Shown here: piece after piece, positions 9,029-17,375 of the stretch | How positions within the stretch are numbered: the first letter of the stretch is position 1 | Layout of the letters: each line of letters begins with the position of its first letter | DNA from: Phycisphaerales bacterium | Lineage (GTDB): Bacteria > Planctomycetota > Phycisphaerae > Phycisphaerales > UBA1924 | Direction: 5' to 3' | Assembly (NCBI GenBank): GCA_020850415.1 | Contig: JADZER010000020.1 | Coordinates: 1 to 64,000, forward strand | DNA: 64,000 nt | Program-made: the position numbers and the translations under genes | Notes under the pieces: generated by a model | The model's database searches: none | The model's input: the letters and a program-made list of their open reading frames with translations, nothing else | Told to the model about the DNA's origin: nothing

Positions 9029-10173
9029 GCCGAGCACGAGATGATCTGAGCAGGTTTTTCCGGGCGGGCGCGGCGTGGGCCGCGCTCGCCTTTTTGATTG
9101 CGGGCGGGCCGACGGGCGCGGGGCAGGAGGCGCAGCCCGGGGCGCGTGAGGCCGAGGGTGCCGGGGAGACGGTTGTGGGTGGTGTGCTGATCCCGGCGGG
9201 GGCGTCGGGCCCCGGGGGGCATCTTGTGCCGCTGCTGGGGCGGGCGGTGGCGTGGGGGGCCGGGGGGCATTCGGCGGCGTGGGCCGGGTTCGGCGGGGAG
9301 GTCGCCTCGCGCGGGGCCGATGGGCCGGACGGGGCGTGGTCGCTGGTGATGTCCGACGGGGGGCTGCGGGCGGCGGCGCGCGAGGGCGGGGTGGCGCCCG
9401 AGGCGCAGTTGGTCGCGTTCGATATCTCGCTGGACTGCAACGGGTTCCGGGCGGGTTCGGCGCAGCCGTTCAGCCGCACGGCGCGCGGGCGGGCGCTGGA
9501 CGCGCTGACGATCGACAACGCGCGGCGGGCGCGGCTGACGGGGCTGTACGCGGACCCGGATGACCGGTCGGTGATGTCGGTGGTGCTGTTCACCGAGTCG
9601 CGCGCCGAGGCGCCGGGCCGGTGGCACGCGTTGCCGCTGGCGGCGGTGACGATGGCCCAGACCCGGGGCGACGCCACGCCGCCGCTGCCGGTGCTGATCG
9701 AGTTCGGCGAGGCGTGGGGCGGGGTGGTGTTCGCGGCGGCGGACCTGGCGTTGGCGCTGGACCCGGGGAGCGGGACGATCAGCTCGGTCGAGCGGTTCGA
9801 CGCGTGGGGCATGGTGCGCACGACGGCGCTGCGTCAGCTGGCGTCGGGGCTGGACGGGCGGGTGTGGGCGTGGCCGGGCCAGGCCGAGGGCTCGGTGGTG
9901 TGCGCCCTGGGGCTCTCGCGAGGCTCGACGGACCGGCGGGTGGCCGATGCGCTGCGGACGGTGTTCGGGCAGCGGCTGCGGTGGGCGCGCGAGGACTCGG
10001 GGCGGGTGACGGCGACGCTGACGCTCGGGGGAGAGGGTGGTGAGGGTGGTGAGGGAACGCGGGCGCTCTCGCTTCGGTTCATCACGATCGCTGACCGGAC
10101 GATGCTGACGGTCGCGACCGACGCGGCGGACCTGGACCGGAGCGCGGAGACGCTGGCGGATATCGCGAGGTAG
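9025..10173 (+). CDS. Secreted protein of unknown function, coupled to the upstream gene
   Basis: The protein has 382 residues. Its hydrophobic N-terminus (about 12-33, WAALAFLIAGG) is a signal peptide or anchor, followed by a Gly/Ala-rich linker. No family is recognised. The only two Cys in the mature part are near residues 140 and 290. A short Gly-Glu-Gly repeat (GEGGEGGEG) lies about 50 residues from the end. The start ATG overlaps the upstream stop codon as ATGA, so it should be made in step with the 657-residue protein. The gene ends 14 bp before the convergent DUF4139 gene. It is among the most G-rich coding stretches in the window. Confidence 0.7.
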   Translation: MSRARDDLSRFFRAGAAWAALAFLIAGGPTGAGQEAQPGAREAEGAGETVVGGVLIPAGASGPGGHLVPLLGRAVAWGAGGHSAAWAGFGGEVASRGADGPDGAWSLVMSDGGLRAAAREGGVAPEAQLVAFDISLDCNGFRAGSAQPFSRTARGRALDALTIDNARRARLTGLYADPDDRSVMSVVLFTESRAEAPGRWHALPLAAVTMAQTRGDATPPLPVLIEFGEAWGGVVFAAADLALALDPGSGTISSVERFDAWGMVRTTALRQLASGLDGRVWAWPGQAEGSVVCALGLSRGSTDRRVADALRTVFGQRLRWAREDSGRVTATLTLGGEGGEGGEGTRALSLRFITIADRTMLTVATDAADLDRSAETLADIAR

Positions 10174-10187
10174 CCGGGCGGGGGCGG

Positions 10188-12281
10188 CTATTCGACATTC
10201 AGGCCGGCAATGTAGGTGTTCAGGGCCTGCTGGCGGCTGTCGCGCTCGGCGGTGGTCTTCTCGATCGCGTTGACGATCGCCTCGAGGCGGGTCTCTTGCT
10301 CGCCGAGCTTCTGCATGTAGCGGGCGTAGAGCTCGGTGGTGCGGTCGATCGAGCCCATGTTCTCGCGGATGCGGGCCTGGTCCTGGCCGATCTCATTGCG
10401 TTCCTTGTCGAGCGCGGCGAGGGCCCGCTGGGAGTCGCCGACGAGGGACTGGAGGCGCTGGGCCTCGCGGAAGGCGTCGACGACGGCCTGGGAGGCCTTG
10501 CCGTCGCGGGAGTAGCGGAGGAGGGTGCCCATGTCGAAGTCGAGCAGGGTCATCGACTCGCTGCGGGTGCGTTCCTGGGTGACGGTGAGCCCGCCCTTCT
10601 CGCCGGCGCCGATCTCGACCTCGAAGCGGTAGGTTTCGCCGGCGATCTCCTTGGGCTTGGGGGTGTCGATGAGCTCCCAGCCGCCGAGCTTGGGCTGCTC
10701 GACGATGATGGTGCGTTCGCGGAACTGGTCGTTGGATTCGAAGAAGTAGCGGACCTGGTTGCGGTCGGTGAGCCGCTGCTCGAGGAGGCCGCGGACGATG
10801 CGGACCTTCTGGACGGTGCTGGAGCCGTCGTTCTCGGTTCGTGCGTCGACATCGAGGTCGACGGCGTAGGCGAGGAGTCGGTCGTCGGAGCGGGCGACAT
10901 GGCCGATCTGGGCGTCGCCGGCGTAGGCCTCGGCGTCGTAGACGGCGATGGGCCCGGGCATGAGCTGGAGGCCGGTGTCGTTGGTGATCTCGACGCCGCG
11001 CATGGGGTGGTCGGCGCTGTCGTTCTGGCTGAAGATGCTGACGCGTCGGCCCTCGATGTCGCCGGCGATGATGGGGAGCATGGCGGACTGCTGTCGCCCG
11101 ACGGTGACGGGCTCGTCGAGGGTGAACTGGAAGACCTCGCCGACATCCTCGGCGCTGGCGGCGGCGGCGACGCTGGCGCGCATGGCGTCGGCGAGGCTGG
11201 CCGTTTGGTCGCCGAAGGTGTCACGGGCCGAGGATTCCGTCAGGATCCGTGCATCGGCCATCGGCGTCCCGGCCTTGGCCCGGAATTCCATCTCCCGACC
11301 GCCCGATGCCCGATCGGCGGAGGCGGCCTTGTCGAATACCGCGACGCCCCCTGTGTAGGTCCTGGGCCTGGCCCCGGCGCCGGTGGGCACGGGGACCTCG
11401 GGGCGCTCGACGAAGACCGGCTCGTAGAGGTCCATGACGAAGCTGACGGGCTGGCCGGCGACGAGGGAGAGCTCGACGCCCTCCCAGTCGTCCTCGGTGG
11501 TGTTCTCGACGATGGCCCAGCCCTGGAGGGTCAGGCGGTCGCCTTCCTTCTCGGGCAGCACGAGGCGGTAGCTGGTTTTCCAGACGGGGGTTTCCTGGAC
11601 ATAGCCGACGACGACCTCGCGTTCGCCGGAGCCGCGGAAGGCGATGTCGAGGGTCTTGACATTGTCGGCGCGGTGCTCGGCGAGGGCGACGAGGGCCTTG
11701 TTGAGCTCGGCGGCGAGGTTCTGGTCGAGGATGCGGAAGCTGAGGATGTCGTCGACCTCGGAGGACCAGACGCCGTCGGTGGTGACGAGGGAGACGATGG
11801 CCTCGGTGTCGACGACATCCTCCTCGGGGTGGAGGCGGTCGCGGAACTCGACGCCGAGGACGGTGCCTTCCTGCTGGCCCTCGCTGGTGCGGACGGAGAC
11901 GGGGGCGCCGCGGAGGCGGTCGAGGAGCTGGGCGCGGCCGGGGTTGTCGGAGATATCGACGGCGAAGCTGGCGAGGCGTCGGGAGAGGGGCTCCTTGGAG
12001 CCGTAGGTGGCGCCCTCGATCTTCCCGCCGCCGAGGTCGAGGACGATCATGGACTTGAGGATGTCGTTGATCTGGTCGGTGCGGAAGCGCAGGTCGATGT
12101 CGGCGTCGCCGTTGACGGAGCCCTGGCGGACGAAGGAGCCGACGCCGGAGCGGTAGAGGGTGATGCGGCTGATGGGCAGGTCGTCGGGTTCGGTGGCGGT
12201 GGCGAGGGGTGCGGTGAGGGCGGCGCAGAGGCCGGCGGCGAGCACGAGGGCGGTGGTAGTACGGCGGGTGGTGGTGGCCAT
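10188..12281 (-). CDS. DUF4139 domain secreted protein
   Basis: The protein has 697 residues. A signal peptide covers about residues 1-30 (cleavage after TATA), then a beta-rich N-terminal region (ITLYRSGVGSFVRQG) and the DUF4139 region (WKTSYRLVLPE, then LQGWAIVENTTEDDWEGVELSLVAG). This matches the usual DUF4139 order in which a fragment like WxxxYR precedes an immunoglobulin-like fold. The last 120 residues are a predicted coiled coil (QSLVGDSQRALAALDKE...). The function of the family is unknown; these are periplasmic or surface proteins. GGAGGA lies 5 bases before the ATG. A TACATT box at 12325-12330 on the minus strand may be its -10. The gene stands alone. Confidence 0.82.
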   Translation of the reverse strand: MATTTRRTTTALVLAAGLCAALTAPLATATEPDDLPISRITLYRSGVGSFVRQGSVNGDADIDLRFRTDQINDILKSMIVLDLGGGKIEGATYGSKEPLSRRLASFAVDISDNPGRAQLLDRLRGAPVSVRTSEGQQEGTVLGVEFRDRLHPEEDVVDTEAIVSLVTTDGVWSSEVDDILSFRILDQNLAAELNKALVALAEHRADNVKTLDIAFRGSGEREVVVGYVQETPVWKTSYRLVLPEKEGDRLTLQGWAIVENTTEDDWEGVELSLVAGQPVSFVMDLYEPVFVERPEVPVPTGAGARPRTYTGGVAVFDKAASADRASGGREMEFRAKAGTPMADARILTESSARDTFGDQTASLADAMRASVAAAASAEDVGEVFQFTLDEPVTVGRQQSAMLPIIAGDIEGRRVSIFSQNDSADHPMRGVEITNDTGLQLMPGPIAVYDAEAYAGDAQIGHVARSDDRLLAYAVDLDVDARTENDGSSTVQKVRIVRGLLEQRLTDRNQVRYFFESNDQFRERTIIVEQPKLGGWELIDTPKPKEIAGETYRFEVEIGAGEKGGLTVTQERTRSESMTLLDFDMGTLLRYSRDGKASQAVVDAFREAQRLQSLVGDSQRALAALDKERNEIGQDQARIRENMGSIDRTTELYARYMQKLGEQETRLEAIVNAIEKTTAERDSRQQALNTYIAGLNVE

Positions 12282-12442
12282 GACGGTCCTCCTGGCGTGG
12301 CGTGGATTGTCGATCGGTCGGATGAATGTACCGCCGGGCTTGCCAAAAGTGCCGCGGGGGCGCGGGCTGTGACAGAGCGGTGACAAACTGCGCCCTGGGC
12401 GTGCGAACGGGGCCAGAACAGCGCGCGGCGGGTTTCGGTGCG

Positions 12443-12528
12443 GACGAGCCCCGAGCGCGAGTTCGGTGGTCGGTCTGGGAGGTCGCAGGGTCAAGTGAGA
12501 AACCCCGAGCTTGCGCTCGGGGCTCGTC
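12443..12528. repeat. Pair of 16-bp perfect inverted repeats
   Basis: GACGAGCCCCGAGCGC at 12443-12458 is the exact reverse complement of 12513-12528; 54 bases separate them. Each arm is itself half of a smaller palindrome. The right copy (12503-12522) is a perfect 8-bp stem; in the left copy the second half-stem has decayed (GTTCGGTGG). This looks like two copies of one mobile or dispersed palindromic element in opposite orientation. Confidence 0.55.
12498..12522 (-). terminator. Rho-independent terminator after the xer gene
   Basis: Read on the minus strand: CCCCGAGC, loop GCAA, GCTCGGGG, then TTTCT. The stem is perfect over 8 bp, the loop is a stable GNRA tetraloop, and a short T-rich run follows. 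It lies about 65 bases after the stop of the tyrosine recombinase gene. Confidence 0.6.
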
Positions 12529-12586
12529 AGGGCATTGGGTCTGCGGTGATCCGCGGCGCGGTCTAGGGCGCGGGCGGCTGGCCCCT

Positions 12587-13618
12587 TCAGCTGGCCTCGG
12601 CGCGCGGGTGGGCGTTGTCGTAGGCGTCCTGGAGTCGCTGGCTGGAGAGGTGGGTGTAGACCTGGGTGGTGGAGAGGGACTGGTGGCCGAGGAGTTCCTG
12701 CACGCTGCGGAGGTCGGCGCCGTTGTCGAGCAGGTGGGTGGCGAAGCTGTGGCGGAGGGTGTGGGGGCTGATGGTGGGGTCGAGCCCGGCCTCGCGGAGG
12801 TACTTGTCGAGCTTGCGCCGGACGGAGCGGGAGCTGAGTCGGCTGCCGTGCTTGTTGACAAAGAGGGGGGAGATGCTGCGCTTGTCCCCGACCCAGGCCT
12901 CGCGGAACTTGGGGTCGGCGTCCACCATCTCGATGTATCGCTTGATGGCGGTGAGGGCGTGGGTGCCCAGGGGGACGAGCCTTTCCTTCTTGCCCTTGCC
13001 GCGGATGCGGAGTGCCTCGCCGGCGGCGTCGAGGTCGATGTAGTTGAGCCCGACCAGCTCGCTGACGCGGACGCCGGTGGAGTAGAGGGTCTCGAGCATG
13101 GCGCGGTCGCGTCGTCCGAGGACATCGGCGTCGCCTGGGGCGGCGAGGAGCCGCTCGACCTGCTCGACGGTGATGGCCTTGGGCAGGCGCTTGGACTGGC
13201 GTGGGGTGCGGATGAGGGTCATGGGGTTGACATCGGAGAGCCCGCGGCGCTCGGCCCACTTGTAGAAGGAGCGGAGGGTGGCGATCTTCCTGGCCATGGT
13301 GGCGGCGGAGTAGTTCTCCTCGGCGAGGTGGGCGAGGAAGGGTCGGATGGTGTCGGCGTCGGCGGCGCAGATGATCTCGGTGATGGTCTTGGGCCCGATG
13401 GAGCCGGCGACGGGGTTCCCGTTGCGGGCTCCGGCGGCCTCGCGGCGCTTGAAGGCCTCTCGCTCGGCGTTCTGGTCCACGCCGATGCCCGTGTCGTCGC
13501 AGAGGTACTCCACGAACTGCCGGAGGTCCGCGCCGTAGCAGCGGGCGGTGTAGGGGCTGAAGTGGCGCTCGTCGGTGAGGTACGAGGCGAACGCGTCGGT
13601 GATGGGCAGGCTGGACAT
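12587..13618 (-). CDS. Tyrosine recombinase, XerC/XerD type
   Basis: The protein has 343 residues. Site-specific recombinases of this type resolve chromosome dimers at dif, or move integrative elements. An N-terminal SAM-like core-binding domain (about 1-130) is followed by the catalytic domain with the full set: Arg184 (TGVRVSEL), Lys near 208 in GKGKKER, His286 and Arg289 (HTLRH), His312 (LLGHQ) and Tyr321 (TQVYTH). The family is usually about 300 residues; the excess is an N-terminal insertion at about 44-78 that is rich in Ala, Gly and charge. GGAG precedes the ATG by 7 bases. No mobile element or att site is seen nearby, so a housekeeping Xer role is more likely than an integrase. It is the last gene of a leftward run with a lipoprotein and a small protein. 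Confidence 0.9.
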   Translation of the reverse strand: MSSLPITDAFASYLTDERHFSPYTARCYGADLRQFVEYLCDDTGIGVDQNAEREAFKRREAAGARNGNPVAGSIGPKTITEIICAADADTIRPFLAHLAEENYSAATMARKIATLRSFYKWAERRGLSDVNPMTLIRTPRQSKRLPKAITVEQVERLLAAPGDADVLGRRDRAMLETLYSTGVRVSELVGLNYIDLDAAGEALRIRGKGKKERLVPLGTHALTAIKRYIEMVDADPKFREAWVGDKRSISPLFVNKHGSRLSSRSVRRKLDKYLREAGLDPTISPHTLRHSFATHLLDNGADLRSVQELLGHQSLSTTQVYTHLSSQRLQDAYDNAHPRAEAS

Positions 13619-13660
13619 CGTCGGTCTCCGGTCTCCGCCGTGGCGGCTCGGTCGTGGTGG

Positions 13661-13930
13661 TCAGGTCTGGCTGTCGTCCCGGGTGGTCTGGGTGTCGTGG
13701 TCCTTGGCGGGCCAGGCGTCGAGGCGCCGGGCGAGGATCGCGGCGTCGGCGAGGTCGAGGGTGGTGTCGCCGCGCATGGCGACGCGGGCGGCGGCGGCGA
13801 CCAGGGTCCGCTCGTCGCCGGGGGCGCAGGCGAATCGCCACCTGTGCTTCCCGTGCACGAGCGTGACGACGCGGACGGCTGGGTGGTCGTCCCTGGCGTG
13901 CGTGCTGTCGTGTTCGGGCGGCCTTTCCAC
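13661..13930 (-). CDS. Small hypothetical protein (89 aa) upstream of xer
   Basis: It begins with a GTG; GGAG lies about 12 bases upstream. The protein is soluble, has no membrane segment, and has the Arg/Asp-rich composition typical of this DNA. It includes VVTLVHGKHRWRFACAPGDE and then an Ala/Leu/Arg-rich helix. No family is recognised. It fits between the lipoprotein (40-bp gap) and the recombinase (42-bp gap) on the same strand, so a real short gene in one transcript is likely. Confidence 0.55.
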   Translation of the reverse strand: MERPPEHDSTHARDDHPAVRVVTLVHGKHRWRFACAPGDERTLVAAAARVAMRGDTTLDLADAAILARRLDAWPAKDHDTQTTRDDSQT

Positions 13931-13970
13931 TGCTCTCGGCTCCGGCCCGGCCTGAGGCCGGGGGGCCGGC

Positions 13971-14783
13971 TCAGCGGGTGGGTGGTTCTTCGACTGGCGC
14001 CAGCGAGGCGAGGCGTTGGTGCTCTTGGTCTACAAGAGCCGCGACGAGGTGCTGGGCTGCAAACTGCGTGTACAGGTCCATGCTCGCGGTGTACCGTTTC
14101 CAGCCCAGGGCGCTGGCGGGGTCGTGCCTGCCCTCGGCGTAGTCGCGGAGGGCCATGAGGACGCCGTGGTCTCGGGCGTCCAGGTGGGCGCTCACCACGG
14201 CCGCGGGGCGGTCGTCCAGGCCGGGCGCGGGCCGTGCCATCGTGTCGGTGGCGGCCTCGGAGAGGGCCCGGGGGTCGATGGGGTCGGCGTCGTCGCGGGA
14301 GCCCATGGCGCCGGTCCTGGCGTAGAGGGCGAGGCTCAGGCCGAGGGTGGGGGGGTCGTAGGGGTCGTAGGCGGTGATCGTGCCGACGATGATCCCGTCG
14401 ACGCCCATGACGGCGGCGAGCTGCTTGACCTCGCCGGGGTCCTTGATGCCCTTGAGCCCGAGGGCGTGCATCGCCTGGAGGGTGCGGTTCAGGGGCACGG
14501 TGCGGACGCCCTGGATCTCCTCGGCCGCGGCGACGAGCTTGTCGCTGATGACGAGGGGGTCGACGAGCTCGGTCCCCGACTCGTTGGCGAGCGGGATGAC
14601 GGCCCAGAGGACCTCGCCGAGGGAGGCGTCGTAGGGTGCTTGGGTCACCCGGGGCTGGACGAGTTCCTTGTCGCGTCCGGGGAGGCCCGCGCAGCCTGTG
14701 AGGGTTGCGAGGAGGATCCCGAGCGCAAGAACCGCGCCCCGGGTGGGGAGTGTTCGAGCGAGCATGGTCTGTGCACTTGTCAT
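13971..14783 (-). CDS. Lipoprotein with a TolB-N/CsgG/LpoB-like fold
   Basis: The protein has 270 residues. The frame is open further upstream, but the ATG at 14783 gives a clean lipoprotein signal with lipobox TLTGC (Cys about 32) and a nearby GGCAGGA. A longer start would add about 39 residues before the signal. The mature part contains VLWAVIPLANESG, then VDGIIVGTITAYDPYDPPTLGL, the beta-alpha pattern of the anticodon-binding-like domain shared by LpoB, CsgG and TolB N-domains, all outer-membrane-associated partners of envelope machines. The C-terminal 80 residues are helical. The exact role is unknown. It heads a small leftward run ending in the Xer recombinase and lies 135 bp after the PD40 lipoprotein. 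Confidence 0.65.
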   Translation of the reverse strand: MTSAQTMLARTLPTRGAVLALGILLATLTGCAGLPGRDKELVQPRVTQAPYDASLGEVLWAVIPLANESGTELVDPLVISDKLVAAAEEIQGVRTVPLNRTLQAMHALGLKGIKDPGEVKQLAAVMGVDGIIVGTITAYDPYDPPTLGLSLALYARTGAMGSRDDADPIDPRALSEAATDTMARPAPGLDDRPAAVVSAHLDARDHGVLMALRDYAEGRHDPASALGWKRYTASMDLYTQFAAQHLVAALVDQEHQRLASLAPVEEPPTR

Positions 14784-14918
14784 GGCGTCCTGCCTGGTTA
14801 TGCGCGAGGATTCCACCATCGCGACGCAAGCCCCGGGCCAGCCTCTCGGCCAAGGTCCCGGCATGGTTCTCAATCGGCGTGCGGGCGTGTCCGTCTGCAC
14901 ACCGGGAGGGATGAATCC

Positions 14919-16097
14919 TTACTGGTCCGTGGGCACCGTGGCGTATGGGAGGGAGGGGTTGATCCCGGCGGCCAGCATGGCCTCGCGGGCGTCCATCGAC
15001 CAGATGTTGTCCTGGCCCGAGCGGGTGGAAACGAAGTAGATCCGCCCGTCGTTCCCCCAGGTCGGCATGAGGTCGGTGCTGGCCCCGGCGGTGAGGTTGA
15101 CGAGGGTGGTGCCGTCGGCGGCGAGCATCCAGAGGTCGCAGTCCTCGTGGTTCAGGGTGTCGACCGCGCGGACCTGGTGGGGGTTGCTGACGGCGGCGAA
15201 GACCACGAAGCGGCCGTCGGGCGCCCAGGTGGGGTTGATGTAGGCGGTGTTGGCCGAGCCGATGAGCTGGCTGGGGCTGCCGACATCGCCGTCCTTGTAC
15301 TCGAGGGTCCAGATCCCGAAGGCCCGGTCGCCTCGCTCGGCGGAGCGCTGGTAGAGGAGCAGGTCGCCGCCGGTCGGTCCGGTCCCGGCCTTGGGGCACC
15401 ACTCGGGGAAGAGCCCGTAGCCGAGGAAGTGGGGGGTCGCGGTGTTGGCGACATCGACGATCCAGATCTCCCACTTGCCGGAGGTCTGGCCGAGCTTGGC
15501 GTAGGCGAGGAGCTTGCCGTCGGGCGACCAGCTGGGGTGCAGCTCGGCGGCGGTGGACTTGGTGAGCTGGACGGGCCGGCCTCCGGCGCGGGGCATGATG
15601 TAGACATTCCAGTCGAGGAGGCGGTCGCTGGCGAAGGCGACCCACTGGCCGTCGGGGCTGATGGCGGGCATGACATCGCGGGCCGGATCGTCGGTGAGCT
15701 GGGTCATGACGGTCGAGCCGGTGTTCTTGAGATAGATGTCGGCGTTGTGATGGTGCTGGGTGCTGGCGAAGACCATGTAGGCGCCGTCGGCGGACATGGC
15801 GGGGTCGAAGTCGGCGCCCTGCTCGGCGTAGGTGACGCGGCTGACATCGACCGAGTCGGCGATGGCGGTGAGGGGGATCGGGTCGGCGGGGAGGGTGCCG
15901 GGGCTGGCCCAGCTCTGGTCCTCGCCGAAGAGCGAGAGGTCGTCGGCGACGGGGGCCGGTTCGGGTGCTGGTGCGGGCTGGGGGGTGGTGGCGAACAGGG
16001 TTCCGTCGGACTGGCAGCCGATCATTGCGCCCGCGGCGACGAGGGTCGCCGACACGCAGGAACGACGAGCAACACGAGCCGCGGCAGCGATGTCCAT
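14919..16097 (-). CDS. PD40 beta-propeller (TolB-like) lipoprotein
   Basis: The protein has 392 residues. The N-terminus ends in AGAMIGC, a probable lipobox (Cys about 28), followed by a Pro/Ala linker. The body is a TolB-type propeller with repeated blades: FDPAMSADGAYMVFAS, VMPAISPDGQWVAFAS, LHPSWSPDGKLLAYA, INPTWAPDGRFVVFA and LMPTWGNDGRIYFVS. Such propellers bind proteins or glycans in the periplasm. GGGAGGA lies 5 bases before the ATG. Its neighbour, the LpoB/TolB-N-like lipoprotein, lies 135 bp downstream on the same strand. The pair is notable because TolB itself combines a TolB-N domain and a PD40 propeller in one chain. Here the two parts are on separate lipoproteins, though no tol genes are present. 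Confidence 0.8.
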   Translation of the reverse strand: MDIAAAARVARRSCVSATLVAAGAMIGCQSDGTLFATTPQPAPAPEPAPVADDLSLFGEDQSWASPGTLPADPIPLTAIADSVDVSRVTYAEQGADFDPAMSADGAYMVFASTQHHHNADIYLKNTGSTVMTQLTDDPARDVMPAISPDGQWVAFASDRLLDWNVYIMPRAGGRPVQLTKSTAAELHPSWSPDGKLLAYAKLGQTSGKWEIWIVDVANTATPHFLGYGLFPEWCPKAGTGPTGGDLLLYQRSAERGDRAFGIWTLEYKDGDVGSPSQLIGSANTAYINPTWAPDGRFVVFAAVSNPHQVRAVDTLNHEDCDLWMLAADGTTLVNLTAGASTDLMPTWGNDGRIYFVSTRSGQDNIWSMDAREAMLAAGINPSLPYATVPTDQ

Positions 16098-16275
16098 GTA
16101 ATCCTCCCCTGGGAGAAGCGTGGCCTGCGGGGCCGGCCCCTCGCGGCCGACCGATCGGGCTGGTCATCGACCCGCCGGGGGTGGCGGTTGAGTCCAGTAA
16201 CCGGGTTCGCGAGGATTTGCCCACACCGGGTCCGATATGGCGGGCAACGGGGCGGGAGGCGGTCGGGCGGGGTTG

Positions 16276-17067
16276 TTAGCGAAGGCTCCGCCCGCCGTCG
16301 ACGGTCAGGACATGGCCGGTGGTGTAGGTGGCGTCGAGGGCGAGGAACGCGACGGCGCGGGCGGCGTCTTCGGGCTCGCCCGGGCGCGCGAGGGGGACGC
16401 GGGCGAGGTACCTGGCCTGCATGCCGGGGTCGGCGTCGGGCCCGGTCTCGGGCCAGGCCACGACGCCCGGGGCGACGGCGTTGACCCGCACCGCCGGGGC
16501 CAGGTCGACCGCCAGCGATCGCACCATCGCCCAGAGGGCGGCCTTGGACATCGCGTAGGCGGCGTGGTCGGGGCGGGGGTGCTCGCCGGCGTGGATGTCG
16601 AGCATCGCGACGATGGCGCCGCGGCCGGGGAGGGTGCTTTCGGCCAGGCGGTCGGCCAGGGCGGCGCTGAGCACGAGGGGGGAGAGGGCGTTGACGCGTT
16701 GCTGGCGTGCGGCCTTCTCGGCGTCGAGCGCCCGCGTCGGTGAGGGCTCGTAGGTGGAGGCGTTGTGGACGAGCACATCGAGCCGGGGCAGGAGCCGGGC
16801 GGCGCTGGTCGCCCAGGGTTGGACGGCGTGCGGCTCGGCGAGGTCGAGGGGGACGGCCCTGGCATCGATGCCGCGCGTGCGGGCTTCGGCGCGTGTGCGT
16901 TCGGCGTCGTCTTCGCTGGCGTTGTAGGTGAGCAAGATGTCCAGGCCGCGTGAGGCGAGGGCGAGGCAGATCGCGCGTCCCACCCGTCGGGCGCCGCCGG
17001 TGACGAGGGCGATCGGGCGCTCCCCTGAGAAGGCGAGCGGGCCGGGAACAGCGCGGGGTCCGGTCAT
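16276..17067 (-). CDS. Short-chain dehydrogenase, pteridine reductase-like
   Basis: The protein has 263 residues. It is an NADPH-type SDR: TGGARRVG at 23-30 (the Arg in this motif is typical of pteridine reductases PTR1/FolM), NNAG replaced by HNAS at about 101-104, and catalytic Tyr171 and Lys175 in YAMSK. The usual catalytic Ser is replaced by Asp157 in LDIHAGEHP, again as in PTR1/FolM. The likely reaction is reduction of dihydrobiopterin, dihydromonapterin or dihydrofolate. A pterin synthase of the PTPS type is encoded at 30.8 kb, so a tetrahydropterin pathway is plausible. Its start overlaps the stop of the small membrane-protein gene (ATGA). Confidence 0.75.
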   Translation of the reverse strand: MTGPRAVPGPLAFSGERPIALVTGGARRVGRAICLALASRGLDILLTYNASEDDAERTRAEARTRGIDARAVPLDLAEPHAVQPWATSAARLLPRLDVLVHNASTYEPSPTRALDAEKAARQQRVNALSPLVLSAALADRLAESTLPGRGAIVAMLDIHAGEHPRPDHAAYAMSKAALWAMVRSLAVDLAPAVRVNAVAPGVVAWPETGPDADPGMQARYLARVPLARPGEPEDAARAVAFLALDATYTTGHVLTVDGGRSLR

Positions 17068-17342
17068 GCGGTGCCCGGCTCGCGGGGGATCTGGTCGTCG
17101 TCCTCCAGCGCCACCCGCTTGGCGGATTCGAGCCAGGCGTCGGGCTGCTGGTCCGGGCCGGCCGGCGCCCGGCGCGGGTCGTTGGCGTGGGTCCGGCGTC
17201 TGAGGATCAGCAGCAGCACGCCGCAGATGAGCGCGATGCCGACCAGGGCGACGATGAGGATCATCGTGGACGCCTGCCCGACCGCACGGGAGGTCTCGGG
17301 TGTCGGCGTCGTGATGAGGGGTTGGAGCGGCCAGGCGACCAT
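17064..17342 (-). CDS. Small single-pass membrane protein (92 aa)
   Basis: After 26 mostly polar residues a strong membrane helix follows (about 27-48, MILIVALVGIALICGVLLLI), then a basic RRR stop-transfer and an acidic C-terminus. The predicted topology is N-out, C-in. No family is recognised. It is translationally coupled to the pteridine-reductase-like gene through a 4-base overlap and is divergent from the DUF1697 gene. Confidence 0.6.
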   Translation of the reverse strand: MVAWPLQPLITTPTPETSRAVGQASTMILIVALVGIALICGVLLLILRRRTHANDPRRAPAGPDQQPDAWLESAKRVALEDDDQIPREPGTA

Positions 17343-17363
17343 CCGCGCATGGTAGCGGCCGGG

Positions 17364-17369
17364 TATGCT
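17364..17369 (+). promoter_or_regulatory. TANNNT -10 box just before a start codon (leaderless candidate)
   Basis: TATGCT lies 6 bases before the ATG of the DUF1697 gene, which has no ribosome site. This spacing would place the transcription start at or next to the ATG. Confidence 0.4.
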
Positions 17370-17375
17370 CGCGGC

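Larger units (their letters stand above)
12282..12586. other. 305-bp intergenic region with inverted repeats
   Basis: No coding potential is seen. The right part holds the terminator hairpin of the xer gene, and the middle holds a second, inverted and partly decayed copy of the same palindrome. The left part should hold the leftward promoter of the DUF4139 gene, with minus-strand TACATT at 12325-12330 as a weak candidate. Nothing else was recognised. Confidence 0.6.

Noticed and set aside
10296..12383. A 695-codon plus-strand frame opposite the DUF4139 gene
   Set aside because: Ala/Gly/Asp-rich shadow without motifs; the minus frame has the signal peptide and the DUF4139 pattern.
12587..13618. 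Tyrosine recombinase considered as the integrase of a mobile island
   Set aside because: No tRNA gene, direct repeats, phage or plasmid genes nearby, and composition is the same as the neighbours; XerC/D fits better.
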